A DNA stretch of 37,109 bases from Chromobacterium piscinae (GTDB taxonomy: Bacteria > Pseudomonadota > Gammaproteobacteria > Burkholderiales > Chromobacteriaceae). Shown here piece after piece: positions 1 through 7,762 of this stretch (positions are counted from its first letter, which is position 1; the number at the start of each line of letters is the position of its first letter). The position numbers and the translations under genes are program-made. The stretch covers positions 1-37,109 of the forward strand of contig NZ_JAJOHV010000064.1 of the NCBI RefSeq assembly GCF_021129175.1, written 5' to 3'. Below the pieces are notes generated by a model. It was not told the DNA's origin. It made no database searches and saw only the letters and a list, made by a program, of their open reading frames with translations.

Positions 1-1
1 G

Positions 2-82
2 CTCCCGGCCGCGGCGCCGATGACGGGGGCGCCGCCGCCCGCCGGGGAGGCCGACGAACTGGAAGACATGTTCCGCTTCTGA
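2..82 (+). CDS. C-terminal tail of an upstream chemotaxis-cluster gene (partial)
   Basis: The window opens inside a gene. The frame ending at the TGA at 80-82 gives 26 residues: an Ala/Pro-rich linker followed by the acidic and aromatic end ELEDMFRF. Its position directly before cheD and cheB suggests a chemotaxis protein, either a chemoreceptor or CheR. A flexible linker ending in a short aromatic peptide is common in chemoreceptors that tether CheR or CheB, but this end does not fit the usual pentapeptide with an aromatic residue in second place. The identity is left open because the body of the gene is outside the window. Confidence 0.5.
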   Translation, partial: LPAAAPMTGAPPPAGEADELEDMFRF

Positions 83-141
83 CAACGCGCTGTACTAGAT
101 TGAAACCATGACGACACCAACGGCTGCAAAGCCGCGCACCT

Positions 142-147
142 GGAAGG
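142..147 (+). promoter_or_regulatory. Shine-Dalgarno that decides the cheD start
   Basis: GGAAGG lies 8 bases before the ATG at 156. The earlier in-frame ATG at 108 has no purine-rich site in front of it. This favours the start at 156. Confidence 0.5.
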
Positions 148-155
148 CCAGCACC

Positions 156-737
156 ATGCCGCACACTCCGCCGGCGCGTCCGGCGGCTCCCGCCGATCCT
201 CGCTCGCCCCCCTCTCCTACCGCAGAGCCGGCGGGCGAGGCGGTATTCCTGCATCCGGGCGACTGGCATTTCGGCGACAGCCAGACCCGCATCCGCACCC
301 TGCTGGGCTCCTGCGTGTCGATCACGCTGTGGCACCCGCAAGCCAGGGTCGGCGGCATGTGCCATTACCTGCTCGCCCAGCGCACGCCCCACCGCGGCGA
401 ATCGCTGTCCGGCCGCTACGGCGACGAAGCGATGCTGCTGCTGCTGCGCGAGATCCTGGCCACCGGCCTGCCGCTGCTGGAATTCCAGGCCAGGCTGATA
501 GGCGGCGCTTCGATGCTGCTGAGCCGGGAACGCAAGCTCAGCCACGATGTCCCCTCCCGCAATATTCAGCAGGCGCGTTCGATGGTGAAGCAGCTCGGCC
601 TGAAGCTGCTGGCCGAGGACCTGGGGGGCAACTGTCCGCGTCTGGTGCTGTTCGACGTCTCCAGCGGCAACGTCTGGATCAAGCAATCGCAAGAAGCCGA
701 GCTGGAGCAGGCTCCCAACACGAGGACGCGCAAATGA
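156..737 (+). CDS. cheD: CheD, chemoreceptor glutamine deamidase
   Basis: CheD deamidates specific glutamines of chemoreceptors to glutamate and so tunes adaptation; in some bacteria it also binds CheC. The product is 193 residues from the ATG at 156, or 209 from an in-frame ATG at 108. The family signature is clear: the Thr and Cys of [11 protein letters not shown] and the His of GGMCHYLL are the expected Cys-His-Thr catalytic set, and a conserved [10 protein letters not shown] segment follows. The N terminus before FLHPGDW is Pro/Ala-rich and probably disordered. The stop overlaps the cheB start (ATGA), so the two adaptation enzymes should be translationally coupled. The start is the only real uncertainty. 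Confidence 0.93.
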   Translation: MPHTPPARPAAPADPRSPPSPTAEPAGEAVFLHPGDWHFGDSQTRIRTLLGSCVSITLWHPQARVGGMCHYLLAQRTPHRGESLSGRYGDEAMLLLLREILATGLPLLEFQARLIGGASMLLSRERKLSHDVPSRNIQQARSMVKQLGLKLLAEDLGGNCPRLVLFDVSSGNVWIKQSQEAELEQAPNTRTRK

Positions 738-1807
738 GCATCAAGGTTTTGATCGTCGACGACTCCGCCGTGGTCCGCCAGGTGTTGAGCCAGGTATTCA
801 CCGCGGCCAGCGGCATCGAGGTGATGGACGTCGCCAACGACCCCTATATGGCGATGGACAAGATGAAGGCGCACTGGCCGGACGTGATCGTGCTGGACGT
901 GGAGATGCCGCGGATGGACGGCATCACCTTCCTCAAACAGCTGATGGCCAGCCGGCCGACGCCGGTAGTGATCTGTTCGTCGCTGACACAGAAAGGCACA
1001 GACATCAGCATGCAGGCGATGGCCGCCGGCGCGGTGGAGGTCATCGCCAAGCCGGTCTCCGGCGTCAAGGGCTTTCTCGAGGAGAGCTCGCACGAGCTGG
1101 TGATGGCGGTGCGCTGCGCCGCCGCCGCGCGGATGAACCGGGTGCGGGTGATGCCGTCGGCCAGCAGCGGCAACCCGCTGGAAACCCGCCCCAAGTTGTC
1201 GGCAGACGCCATCCTGTCCGCCCCCACCGGCAGCAATGTGTTCGCCACCACCGAGCGCATCATCGCCATCGGCACCTCCACCGGCGGCACCCAGGCGCTG
1301 GAGGCGGTGCTGACTCAGTTGCCCAGAACCTGCCCCGGCCTCGCCATCGTCCAACACATGCCTGAGAAATTCACCCGCTCCTTCGCCGACCGGCTGAACA
1401 GCTTGTCCCAGATCGAGGTGAAGGAGGCCGACAACGGCGACCGCATCCTGCCCGGCCGCGCGCTGATCGCTCCCGGCGGCAAGCACATGATGGTCAAGCG
1501 CAGCGGCGCCTACTACCAAGTGGAAGTGGTGGACGGCCCGCTGGTGAGCCGCCACAAGCCATCGGTGGACGTGCTGTTCCGCTCCGCCGCCAAATTCGCC
1601 GGCAAGAACGCGCTGGGCATCATCATGACCGGCATGGGAGACGACGGCGCCAAGGGACTGAAGGAGATGCACGATTGCGGCGCCAAGACCATCGCCCAAG
1701 ACGAAGAAAGCTGCGTGGTGTTCGGCATGCCCAAAGAGGCGATCAAACTGGGCGCCGCCGACGAGGTGATGTCTCTGGAACTGATCGCCAAAGCCATTTG
1801 CCGCTGA
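734..1807 (+). CDS. cheB: CheB, protein-glutamate methylesterase and response regulator
   Basis: CheB removes methyl groups from chemoreceptors when phosphorylated by CheA, resetting receptor sensitivity. The 357-residue protein has a receiver domain at about 1-125 (acidic pocket D9-D10, phospho-acceptor D55 in VIVLDVEMP, Lys106 in the AKPV motif). A linker follows, then the methylesterase domain from about residue 170. The catalytic triad is visible: S182 in IGTSTGG, H208 in IVQHMPEKF, and the second Asp of GMGDDGA (D304). It overlaps cheD by 4 bases. The ATG at 734 fits the canonical CheB N terminus. Length and motifs are normal for the family. Confidence 0.97.
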   Translation: MSIKVLIVDDSAVVRQVLSQVFTAASGIEVMDVANDPYMAMDKMKAHWPDVIVLDVEMPRMDGITFLKQLMASRPTPVVICSSLTQKGTDISMQAMAAGAVEVIAKPVSGVKGFLEESSHELVMAVRCAAAARMNRVRVMPSASSGNPLETRPKLSADAILSAPTGSNVFATTERIIAIGTSTGGTQALEAVLTQLPRTCPGLAIVQHMPEKFTRSFADRLNSLSQIEVKEADNGDRILPGRALIAPGGKHMMVKRSGAYYQVEVVDGPLVSRHKPSVDVLFRSAAKFAGKNALGIIMTGMGDDGAKGLKEMHDCGAKTIAQDEESCVVFGMPKEAIKLGAADEVMSLELIAKAICR

Positions 1808-1826
1808 ACAGGACGAATCGCGCCGC

Positions 1827-3020
1827 ATGGACATCCACGACATCCTGATCATCGACGACAGCCGGGTGCAACGCCAGCACGCGACGGATCTGTGCCGCCA
1901 ACTCGGCATCGCCAGCGTGCGCGAGGCGCCGGACGGCGAGCGCGGCCTGACCCTGATGCGGGTGCAGATGCCCGACCTGCTGCTGCTGGACCTGGAAATG
2001 CCCAAGCAGGACGGCGTGCAAGTGATGCAGGAGATGGCGCGCTCCGGCTTGAGCGCGCCCGTCATCATCACCTCGGGCAAGGATTACCTGCTGATCTCCA
2101 CCGTGGAGCTGATGGGCCGCGAGCTGGGCCTGCCGGTGCTGGGCTGCCTGCAAAAGCCGCTGCAGCTGCCCGCCCTGCTCGACCTGATGCACCGCGTCTG
2201 GACGCCCAAGACCGAGCGGTCCGACGATTCGCAACTAGCCGCGAGCGAGGTCCGCGTCGCGCTGGAGCAAGGCCAGATCATCCCCTACTACCAACCCAAG
2301 GTGAATCTGGCCGACGGCAGGGTCAAGGGCGCCGAGATGCTGGCGCGCTGGCAGCACCCCGACCTGGGCCTGATCCCGCCCAGCCGTTTCATCCCGGTGA
2401 TAGAAGAAAGCGGCTGGGCCACCGAGCTGACCATGCTGATGCTGCGCCAGGGCCTGACGCAGTGGCAGGAATGGGCGCGCCATGGCCTGCGCCTGCCGCT
2501 GTCGGTCAACCTGTCCGCGCTGTCGCTGCGCGGCGACGACCTGGTGGACGAGATCGAGTGCTACGTGCGCGGCAGCCACGTGCCGCCGCGCTTCATCATA
2601 TTCGAGGTGACGGAAACCGCCATCGTCGACAACCTGGCGCAGGCGATAGGCTGCGCGGTCCGATTGCGGCTGGCGGGACTGGGCCTGTCCATCGACGATT
2701 TCGGCACCGGTTTCGCCACTCTGCAGCAGTTGACCCGCTTCCCCTTCACCGAGCTGAAAATCGACCAATCCCTGGTCACCGGCATCTCAGACAAGCCCCA
2801 CCTTCAAGCCGTGTTCAACAGCATCATCGAAATGGCGCGCCGGCTGCAGCTGTCCACGGTCGCCGAAGGCATAGAAACCGCGGAAGATTACCGGCTGATG
2901 TCGGAACGCGGCTGCCAGCTGGGCCAGGGCTATTACTTCGCCCGGCCGCTGCCTGCCGCCGCCTTTCTGGAGTGGACCCGGCAGCCGCCGGTGCTGCCCA
3001 CCGCCGGCGCCGCGAGCTGA
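1827..3020 (+). CDS. Response regulator with EAL cyclic-di-GMP phosphodiesterase domain
   Basis: The 397-residue protein has an N-terminal receiver domain at about 1-125 (D10-D11, phospho-acceptor D55 in LLLLDLEMP, K110) fused to an EAL domain at about 140-390. EAL enzymes hydrolyse cyclic-di-GMP, lowering biofilm formation and favouring motility. The catalytic set looks complete: E170 of the signature (read as EML, within ExLxR), N228, E260/E263, D290-D291 in DDFGTG, K311, E348 and Q367. It starts 20 bases after cheB, with AGGA at 1810-1813 and a rather long spacer. The position suggests that CheA or another kinase of this cluster couples chemosensing to cyclic-di-GMP; that link is inference. 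Confidence 0.92.
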   Translation: MDIHDILIIDDSRVQRQHATDLCRQLGIASVREAPDGERGLTLMRVQMPDLLLLDLEMPKQDGVQVMQEMARSGLSAPVIITSGKDYLLISTVELMGRELGLPVLGCLQKPLQLPALLDLMHRVWTPKTERSDDSQLAASEVRVALEQGQIIPYYQPKVNLADGRVKGAEMLARWQHPDLGLIPPSRFIPVIEESGWATELTMLMLRQGLTQWQEWARHGLRLPLSVNLSALSLRGDDLVDEIECYVRGSHVPPRFIIFEVTETAIVDNLAQAIGCAVRLRLAGLGLSIDDFGTGFATLQQLTRFPFTELKIDQSLVTGISDKPHLQAVFNSIIEMARRLQLSTVAEGIETAEDYRLMSERGCQLGQGYYFARPLPAAAFLEWTRQPPVLPTAGAAS

Positions 3021-3032
3021 GCGCCGCTCAGC
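3016..3032. other. Hairpin spanning both convergent stop codons
   Basis: GCTGAGC, 3-base loop, GCTCAGC: a perfect 7-bp inverted repeat. It contains the TGA of the EAL gene (3018-3020) and the TCA complement of the srkA stop (3028-3030). No T-run follows on either side, so intrinsic termination is uncertain. Confidence 0.4.
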
Positions 3033-4017
3033 ACGACCACAGCGGCGGCTCGTCCATCAGCGCGATCTGCTCGCGCAAGGCCAGGATCTGCTCCTCCCAG
3101 TAACGCTGCGCGCCGAACCAGGGGAAGGCCGCCGGAAAGGCCGGATCATGCCAGCGGCGCGCTAGCCAGGCGCTGTAATGCATCAGCCGCAAGGTGCGCA
3201 GCCCCTCCAGCAGATTGAGCTCGCGCAGGTCGAACTCGCAGAAGTCCTCGTAGCCGGCCAGCACTTCGCCCAGCTGGCGCGACTGTTCGGCCCGGTCTCC
3301 GGACAGCAGCATCCACAGGTCCTGCACCGCCGGGCCGGTGCGGCTGTCGTCGAAGTCGACGAAATGCGGCCCCGCGTCGGTCCACAGCAGATTGCCGACA
3401 TGGCAATCGCCATGCAGCCTGAGCTGCGCCACCGCGCCGGCCCGCTCGAAGCAGCGCGCCACGCCCTGCAGCGCCTGCTCCGCCACGCCGCGGTAAACCT
3501 CCTCCAGCTCCGGCGGCAACAAGCGGCCGTTCAGCAGGAAATCCATCGGCTCGCGGCCGAAGCTCTGGATATCCAGCGTCGGGCGGTAACGATAGGCCTC
3601 GGTCCGGCCCACCGCGTGGATGCGGCCCAGAAAGCGCCCGACCCATTGCAGCGTCTCGTCCCGATCCAGCTCCGGCACCCGGCCGCCGCGCCGGGCGAAC
3701 AGGGCGAAACGGAAGCCGCCATGGCTATGCAAGGTGCGGCCGTCGAACACCAGCGGCGGCACCGCCGGAATCTCGCGTTCGGCCAGCTGCAGGGAAAACG
3801 CATGCTCCTCCAGAATGGCCTCGTCGCTCCAGCGCTCCGGACGATAAAACTTGGCCACCAGCGGCGCTTCGTCGTCCAGGCCCACTTGGTAGACGCGGTT
3901 TTCATAGCTGTTGAGCGCCAGCAAGCTGCCGCTGGCGCGCAGGCCCAAGCTTTCCACGGCGTCGAGAATGGCATCCGGCGTCAGGCCGGCGAATGGGGGA
4001 GTGTGTGCGTTGTCCAT
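3028..4017 (-). CDS. srkA: Stress response serine/threonine kinase SrkA (YihE/RdoA family)
   Basis: SrkA is a cytoplasmic protein kinase with an aminoglycoside-phosphotransferase-like fold. In E. coli it counters stress-induced killing and responds to Cpx signalling. The 329-residue product matches the family length (about 328). Visible motifs are the ATP-binding Lys in VAKFYRPERW (about K56), the catalytic loop LHGDCHVGNLLW (H202, D204) and the Mg-binding FVDFDDSRTGP (D221-D224). The start at 4017 fits the usual N terminus. No Shine-Dalgarno is visible, and a TATAAT on the minus strand ends only 6 bases before the ATG. It converges on the chemotaxis operon with a 7-base gap. Confidence 0.93.
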   Translation of the reverse strand: MDNAHTPPFAGLTPDAILDAVESLGLRASGSLLALNSYENRVYQVGLDDEAPLVAKFYRPERWSDEAILEEHAFSLQLAEREIPAVPPLVFDGRTLHSHGGFRFALFARRGGRVPELDRDETLQWVGRFLGRIHAVGRTEAYRYRPTLDIQSFGREPMDFLLNGRLLPPELEEVYRGVAEQALQGVARCFERAGAVAQLRLHGDCHVGNLLWTDAGPHFVDFDDSRTGPAVQDLWMLLSGDRAEQSRQLGEVLAGYEDFCEFDLRELNLLEGLRTLRLMHYSAWLARRWHDPAFPAAFPWFGAQRYWEEQILALREQIALMDEPPLWSC

Positions 4018-4023
4018 CCGCGG

Positions 4024-4029
4024 ATTATA
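4024..4029 (-). promoter_or_regulatory. Candidate -10 box immediately before srkA
   Basis: A perfect TATAAT on the minus strand is separated from the srkA ATG by only 6 bases (CCGCGG). If used, transcription would start at or next to the start codon and give a leaderless mRNA. No good -35 hexamer is visible 16-18 bases upstream, so this is weak. Confidence 0.3.
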
Positions 4030-4122
4030 GCGGCAGTCGCCCCCGCGACGCGGGGTTTCAACGGCGCGCCGGGTTCGGATCTGCTAATTTCAAAGAGAGA
4101 GCTCCAGGCCCGGTGCCACGCC

Positions 4123-4377
4123 ATGAAACTGTTTTTTCCTTCCCGCGGTTTCCATCCGGACAGCGCCATGCTGCGGCATGGCCTCGAACGCTGGGCCGAC
4201 ATCACCCTTCAGGGTTGGCTATTGTTGTTCGATCGCGCCGCCAGGCGGCGGGCATGGCCGCTCGCCCGCCGCCACGCCCCGTGGCAGTTGCTCGAATGGC
4301 TGGCCTGCTGGCTCAGCGGCACGCTGGTGCTGCTGTCGCTGGCCTATCTGCTCTACCTGGCTTCGCGGCGCTTTTAG
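4123..4377 (+). CDS. Small single-span membrane protein, unknown function
   Basis: An 84-residue open frame starts at ATG 4123 and ends with TAG at 4377. I do not recognise the family. The N-terminal half is basic and rich in Trp and Arg (DRAARRRAWPLARRHAPWQ). Residues about 58-79 form one strongly hydrophobic, Leu-rich segment, and the protein ends in SRRF, giving a single membrane span with basic flanks. Third codon positions are mostly G or C, as in neighbouring genes, which supports a real gene. The ribosome site is weak (a purine stretch at about 4092-4099). It lies between divergent srkA and the CDF transporter and could be transcribed alone. Confidence 0.6.
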   Translation: MKLFFPSRGFHPDSAMLRHGLERWADITLQGWLLLFDRAARRRAWPLARRHAPWQLLEWLACWLSGTLVLLSLAYLLYLASRRF

Positions 4378-4468
4378 AAACGCAATCAACGCCGCCTCCC
4401 GGCCATTCCCCGCTCATCAGCCGGCCTCAGGGGGTTTGACCATATTTAATTAATGGTCTCTGCGGCTC

Positions 4469-4486
4469 ATTATCGTTTTCATTATC
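4469..4486. promoter_or_regulatory. Fur-like box upstream of the cation efflux gene
   Basis: On the minus strand this reads GATAAT-GAAAAC-GATAAT, three hexamers in the pattern recognised by Fur (two perfect, one degenerate). It sits in an AT-rich island 71-88 bases before the CDF start. The match is by eye; iron control of the downstream transporter is inference. Confidence 0.5.
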
Positions 4487-4556
4487 ATTTACTTTATAAA
4501 TCAAAATTTAATGACCGATAGAGAAAACAATTATAAAATACCAAGATGATCAGCCG

Positions 4557-5507
4557 ATGCGAATCACCATGAGCCAAACCCACACCTTTGCCCGCGACGA
4601 AGCCGACAACGCCGAACGCCGGCAGGCCGCTCGCCGCAGCACGCTGGTCAGCGTCGCCGTCAATATCGTGCTGTCCACGCTGCAGATCGTGGCCGGCGCG
4701 TGGTCGCATTCCTCCGCGCTGATCGCCGACGGCGTGCACTCCTTGTCCGACCTGTTCGCCGACTTCGTGGTCCTGCTGGCTGGCCGGCACAGCGGCAAAG
4801 AGCCGGACGACGACCACCATTACGGCCATCAGCGCTACGAAAACGCCGCGTCTCTGGTTCTCGGGCTGTTGCTGCTGGCCGTCGGCGGCGGCATGCTGTA
4901 CTCGGCGGCAGGCAAGTTCCTGCACCCTGAAGACATCCCCTCGGTGCACTCGCTGGCCTTGTGGATCGCCGCGCTGGCGTTGCTGGCCAAGGAAACGCTG
5001 TTCCGCTACATGCTGGCGGTGGCGCAACGGGTACGCTCCAGCATGCTGGTGGCCAATGCCTGGCACGCGCGCTCCGATGCCGCGTCCTCGCTGGTGGTCG
5101 CCGCCGGCGTGGCCGGCAATCTGATGGGCTATCCGATTCTGGACCCGGTGGCAGCCCTGGTCGTCGGCCTGCTGGTGGGCAAAATGGGCTGGAGCTTCGC
5201 CTGGGACGCGCTGCACGACCTGATGGACCGCGCGGCCAGCGAGGAAGACATCGCGGCCATCCGCGACACCCTGCTGGGCACGCCCGGCATCGTCGGCATC
5301 CACGACCTGCGCACCCGCAAGATGGGCGACCTGATCCTGGTGGACGTGCATCTGGAAGTGGATGGCCGCATCAATGTCTACCAGGCCCATGAAATCACCG
5401 AGCGCGCCCGCGGCCGCGTGCTGAATGAGCTGCCGGTTCTGGATGTGATGACCCACATCGATCCGGCCGGGCTGGAAGAACCGCGCGGCTTGGGCCGCAT
5501 GGCCTGA
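4557..5507 (+). CDS. Cation diffusion facilitator (CDF) family metal efflux protein
   Basis: CDF proteins are homodimeric inner-membrane antiporters that export Zn, Fe, Mn or similar divalent cations in exchange for protons. The 316-residue product shows several hydrophobic helices at about 30-210 and a cytoplasmic ferredoxin-like C-terminal domain from about 220. The metal site is readable: D58 and HSLSD (H61, D65) in TM2 and HARSD (H170, D174) in TM5. FieF/YiiP has DxxxD in TM2, whereas HxxxD in both helices is commoner among Zn transporters, so the substrate is open. A His/Asp loop (DDDHHYGHQ) may also bind metal. A Fur-like box upstream points toward iron. An alternative ATG lies at 4569. 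Confidence 0.9.
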   Translation: MRITMSQTHTFARDEADNAERRQAARRSTLVSVAVNIVLSTLQIVAGAWSHSSALIADGVHSLSDLFADFVVLLAGRHSGKEPDDDHHYGHQRYENAASLVLGLLLLAVGGGMLYSAAGKFLHPEDIPSVHSLALWIAALALLAKETLFRYMLAVAQRVRSSMLVANAWHARSDAASSLVVAAGVAGNLMGYPILDPVAALVVGLLVGKMGWSFAWDALHDLMDRAASEEDIAAIRDTLLGTPGIVGIHDLRTRKMGDLILVDVHLEVDGRINVYQAHEITERARGRVLNELPVLDVMTHIDPAGLEEPRGLGRMA

Positions 5508-5563
5508 TCCACGGCCTCAGGCGATGCCCAGGCCGCAAACTATTCCATTCTCATTTCCATCCA

Positions 5564-5569
5564 TATAAT
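5564..5569 (+). promoter_or_regulatory. Candidate -10 box for the 93-residue gene
   Basis: TATAAT lies 42 bases before the ATG at 5612. The matching -35 region (TATTCC at 5541-5546) is poor, so only the -10 is convincing. Confidence 0.3.
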
Positions 5570-5611
5570 CTGTCAGGCAACTTTACCCCGGATGAACGGT
5601 CTATCCCCACC

Positions 5612-5893
5612 ATGACCACACCTGTTTTCCATGCTTGGCGGCGCGGCCTGCCTACGCTGCTGATGCTGAGCCTGCTCTGGCAATTCGAGACCTACGCAGT
5701 CAACCACGCGCCAACCCAGTCGGCAGAGCCGATGACTGCCACCACCTGGAACGAATCCTGGCCGGCTGACACCCCCTTCCTGCTGGTGCAGGAAGTGCGC
5801 GATCAATTCCGCCACGCCGATGCCAAACGCGACGCCGGCACTCCAGTACGCGACATCGCCGCGCTGCCCTTGCGCCCCGGCGACAACGCCTGA
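5612..5893 (+). CDS. Small exported or membrane-anchored protein, unknown function
   Basis: A 93-residue frame; I do not recognise the family. Basic residues at about 9-11 (WRR) precede a hydrophobic stretch at about 13-24 (LPTLLMLSLLWQF), which looks like an uncleaved signal anchor or short signal peptide. The remainder is polar, with an acidic/basic region near EVRDQFRHADAKRDAG. A TATAAT lies 42 bases upstream and a good intrinsic terminator begins 17 bases after the stop, so it looks like a complete single-gene transcription unit. No clear Shine-Dalgarno is visible. Codon use matches the neighbours. Confidence 0.6.
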   Translation: MTTPVFHAWRRGLPTLLMLSLLWQFETYAVNHAPTQSAEPMTATTWNESWPADTPFLLVQEVRDQFRHADAKRDAGTPVRDIAALPLRPGDNA

Positions 5894-5910
5894 ACCTAGA
5901 TCCTGAAAAT

Positions 5911-5945
5911 AAAACGCCGGCCGCGTTTCCGCTGCGGCGTTTTTC
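5911..5945 (+). terminator. Intrinsic terminator after the 93-residue gene
   Basis: AACGCCG pairs with CGGCGTT around a GC-rich interior that can pair partly (CGCG with CGC), followed by five T residues. Confidence 0.75.
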
Positions 5946-6199
5946 TCGCCTCATGTCAAAGCCGCGCCGATTGACGACACTATGGATGGCAGATTGGGCA
6001 ATTGAGATCGCTGCAATGGATGGCGGCATCATGCACCAGAGCCCGCAGCCGGCACAGGCCCCGCCTGGCAAGCCGCGGCCAGCAGCATCCGCCTGCTCAG
6101 CAGGCGTAACCTCCTCCGCTCATCGTCATCGACTTCCTTGCCGTCGGATTCAACATCCTTTCTCCAACGCACCCTCGTTTTCTCGGAATCGCCGCCAAA
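5946..6199. other. Intergenic stretch without a convincing gene
   Basis: Between the terminators at 5911-5945 and 6200-6227 there is a 95-codon open frame (5953-6240) with no ribosome site, no recognisable domain and a composition unlike nearby proteins. I do not call it a gene and see no other clear element. Confidence 0.5.
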
Positions 6200-6227
6200 A
6201 CAAAACCCCGCCTCAGCGGGGTTTTGT
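6200..6227 (-). terminator. Intrinsic terminator of rhlE (works in both directions)
   Basis: A perfect 12-bp stem (ACAAAACCCCGC / GCGGGGTTTTGT) with a 4-base loop. It starts 9 bases beyond the rhlE stop, and T-rich arms on each strand make it potentially bidirectional. Confidence 0.85.
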
Positions 6228-6236
6228 TAACAGCCA

Positions 6237-7583
6237 TTAACGGATGATTTCGACTTTGTAGCGCGGCGGCAGCAGCAAGGCCGGCACCTCGCGCTTTTCC
6301 TTGCGGTTGCGGCGGCCCGGACGGGCTTGCTTCAGCCCTTCGCCCTTGCCTGCCGACAACACCGGCGCTTGCGCCGGCGCCAGATCGCGCGACGACGCTT
6401 CGCGCGTTTGCGCCGGCCTCGGCCGCTGCGGCGCAGGCGCCTGCGCCCAGAATCCGTCGACGCTCTGCGGCGTCAGCGTCTGCTTGGTCAGTTTTTCAAT
6501 CGCCTCATGCTGGCGCGTCTCTTCCGGGCCCATTAGAGAAATCGCCACACCCTTGGCGCCGGCGCGGCCAGTGCGGCCGATACGGTGCACATAGTCTTCC
6601 GGCGAGTTGGGCAGCTCGAAGTTCACCACATAAGGCAGCTCGGAAATATCCAGGCCGCGCGCGGCGACGTCGGTGGCCACCAACACGCGCAGCTTGCCTT
6701 CCTTGAACGCGGCCAGCGTCTCCAGGCGCGTGCCCTGGGTCTTGTCTCCATGAATGGCTTCGGCGTCCAGACCGTCGCGCTTCAGATCGCGCGCCAGCTG
6801 GTCGGCGCTGATCTTGGTCTTGCAGAACACGATCACCTGGCTCATCTCGCGCGAACGGATCAAGTGGGCCAGCACCTGGCGCTTCTTGAAATTGTCCACC
6901 TTGAACACCAATTGCTCGACCTGCTCGTTGGTAGCGTTCTGGCGCGCGACTTCCACAGTCTGCGGCGTATGCATGAAATCGGCGGCCAGACGCTTGATTT
7001 CCGGCGCAAAGGTCGCGGAGAACAACAGCGTCTGGCGTTCCTTCGGCAACATGCCCATGATCTTGCGGATATCCTGGATAAAGCCCATGTCCAGCATGCG
7101 GTCTGCTTCGTCCAGCACCAGCACTTCCACCTTGTTCAGCTGCACAGTCTTCTGCTGAATGTGATCCAGCAGGCGGCCCGGGGTCGCGATCAGGACTTCC
7201 ACGCCGCGGCGCAGCTCCTGGGTCTGCGGATCCATATTGACGCCGCCGTACACGGTGGTGGCGCGCAGCGGCAGGTACTTGGTGTAGCTCTGCACATTGA
7301 CGCCGATCTGGTCCGCCAGCTCGCGGGTCGGAGACAGCACCAGCGCGCGGATCGGGTGCATGGCCGGCGATACGCTGGTATTGGCGAACTTCTTCAGCCG
7401 CTCCAGAATCGGCAGCATAAAGGCCGCGGTCTTGCCGGTGCCGGTCTGTGCCGCGGCCAGCAGGTCTCGGCCGGACAGCACCAGGGGAATCGCCTTCTCC
7501 TGGATCGGCGTCGGCTGGCTATAGCCCTGTTCATCAATCGCGCGCAGGATTTCCGGCGACAAGCCGAGTTCGGAAAACAACAT
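6237..7583 (-). CDS. rhlE: DEAD-box ATP-dependent RNA helicase RhlE
   Basis: DEAD-box helicases unwind short RNA duplexes in ribosome assembly and mRNA decay. The 448-residue protein carries the whole motif series: Q motif (FSELGLSPEIL...GYSQPTPIQ), Walker A AQTGTGKT (45-52), PTRELA, TPGRLLD, DEAD (158-161), SAT (189-191), then ATDVAARGLD and HRIGRTGRAG in the second RecA domain. A basic Pro/Arg-rich tail from about residue 385, ending in GRRNRKEKREV, fits RhlE rather than DbpA or SrmB and probably binds RNA. A strong GCAGGAG lies 8 bases before the ATG at 7583, and a bidirectional terminator follows. Confidence 0.95.
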   Translation of the reverse strand: MLFSELGLSPEILRAIDEQGYSQPTPIQEKAIPLVLSGRDLLAAAQTGTGKTAAFMLPILERLKKFANTSVSPAMHPIRALVLSPTRELADQIGVNVQSYTKYLPLRATTVYGGVNMDPQTQELRRGVEVLIATPGRLLDHIQQKTVQLNKVEVLVLDEADRMLDMGFIQDIRKIMGMLPKERQTLLFSATFAPEIKRLAADFMHTPQTVEVARQNATNEQVEQLVFKVDNFKKRQVLAHLIRSREMSQVIVFCKTKISADQLARDLKRDGLDAEAIHGDKTQGTRLETLAAFKEGKLRVLVATDVAARGLDISELPYVVNFELPNSPEDYVHRIGRTGRAGAKGVAISLMGPEETRQHEAIEKLTKQTLTPQSVDGFWAQAPAPQRPRPAQTREASSRDLAPAQAPVLSAGKGEGLKQARPGRRNRKEKREVPALLLPPRYKVEIIR

Positions 7584-7762
7584 TCAACACACTCCTGCAA
7601 TACGTAAGGGCACGTTGCGCCTTTCGCGCCAACGCGCCCCGATGTTCATCAATAATAGCGGCCAGACTCACTCGGCATCGCCCGGCTCCGGGCCCTTGCC
7701 TTGCTGGCCGCTCTAAACCGGCGGCAGACAAAAACGCGCCGCCCTCAGGCGGCGACACGAGA

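Noticed and set aside
566-2080. Long minus-strand open frames opposite cheB and the EAL gene
   Set aside because: They are shadows of the plus-strand genes in high-GC DNA, rich in His, Gly and Ala with no domains.
5953-6240. 95-codon open frame between the 93-residue gene and rhlE
   Set aside because: Runs through a strong terminator, has no ribosome site and has no resemblance to a known protein.
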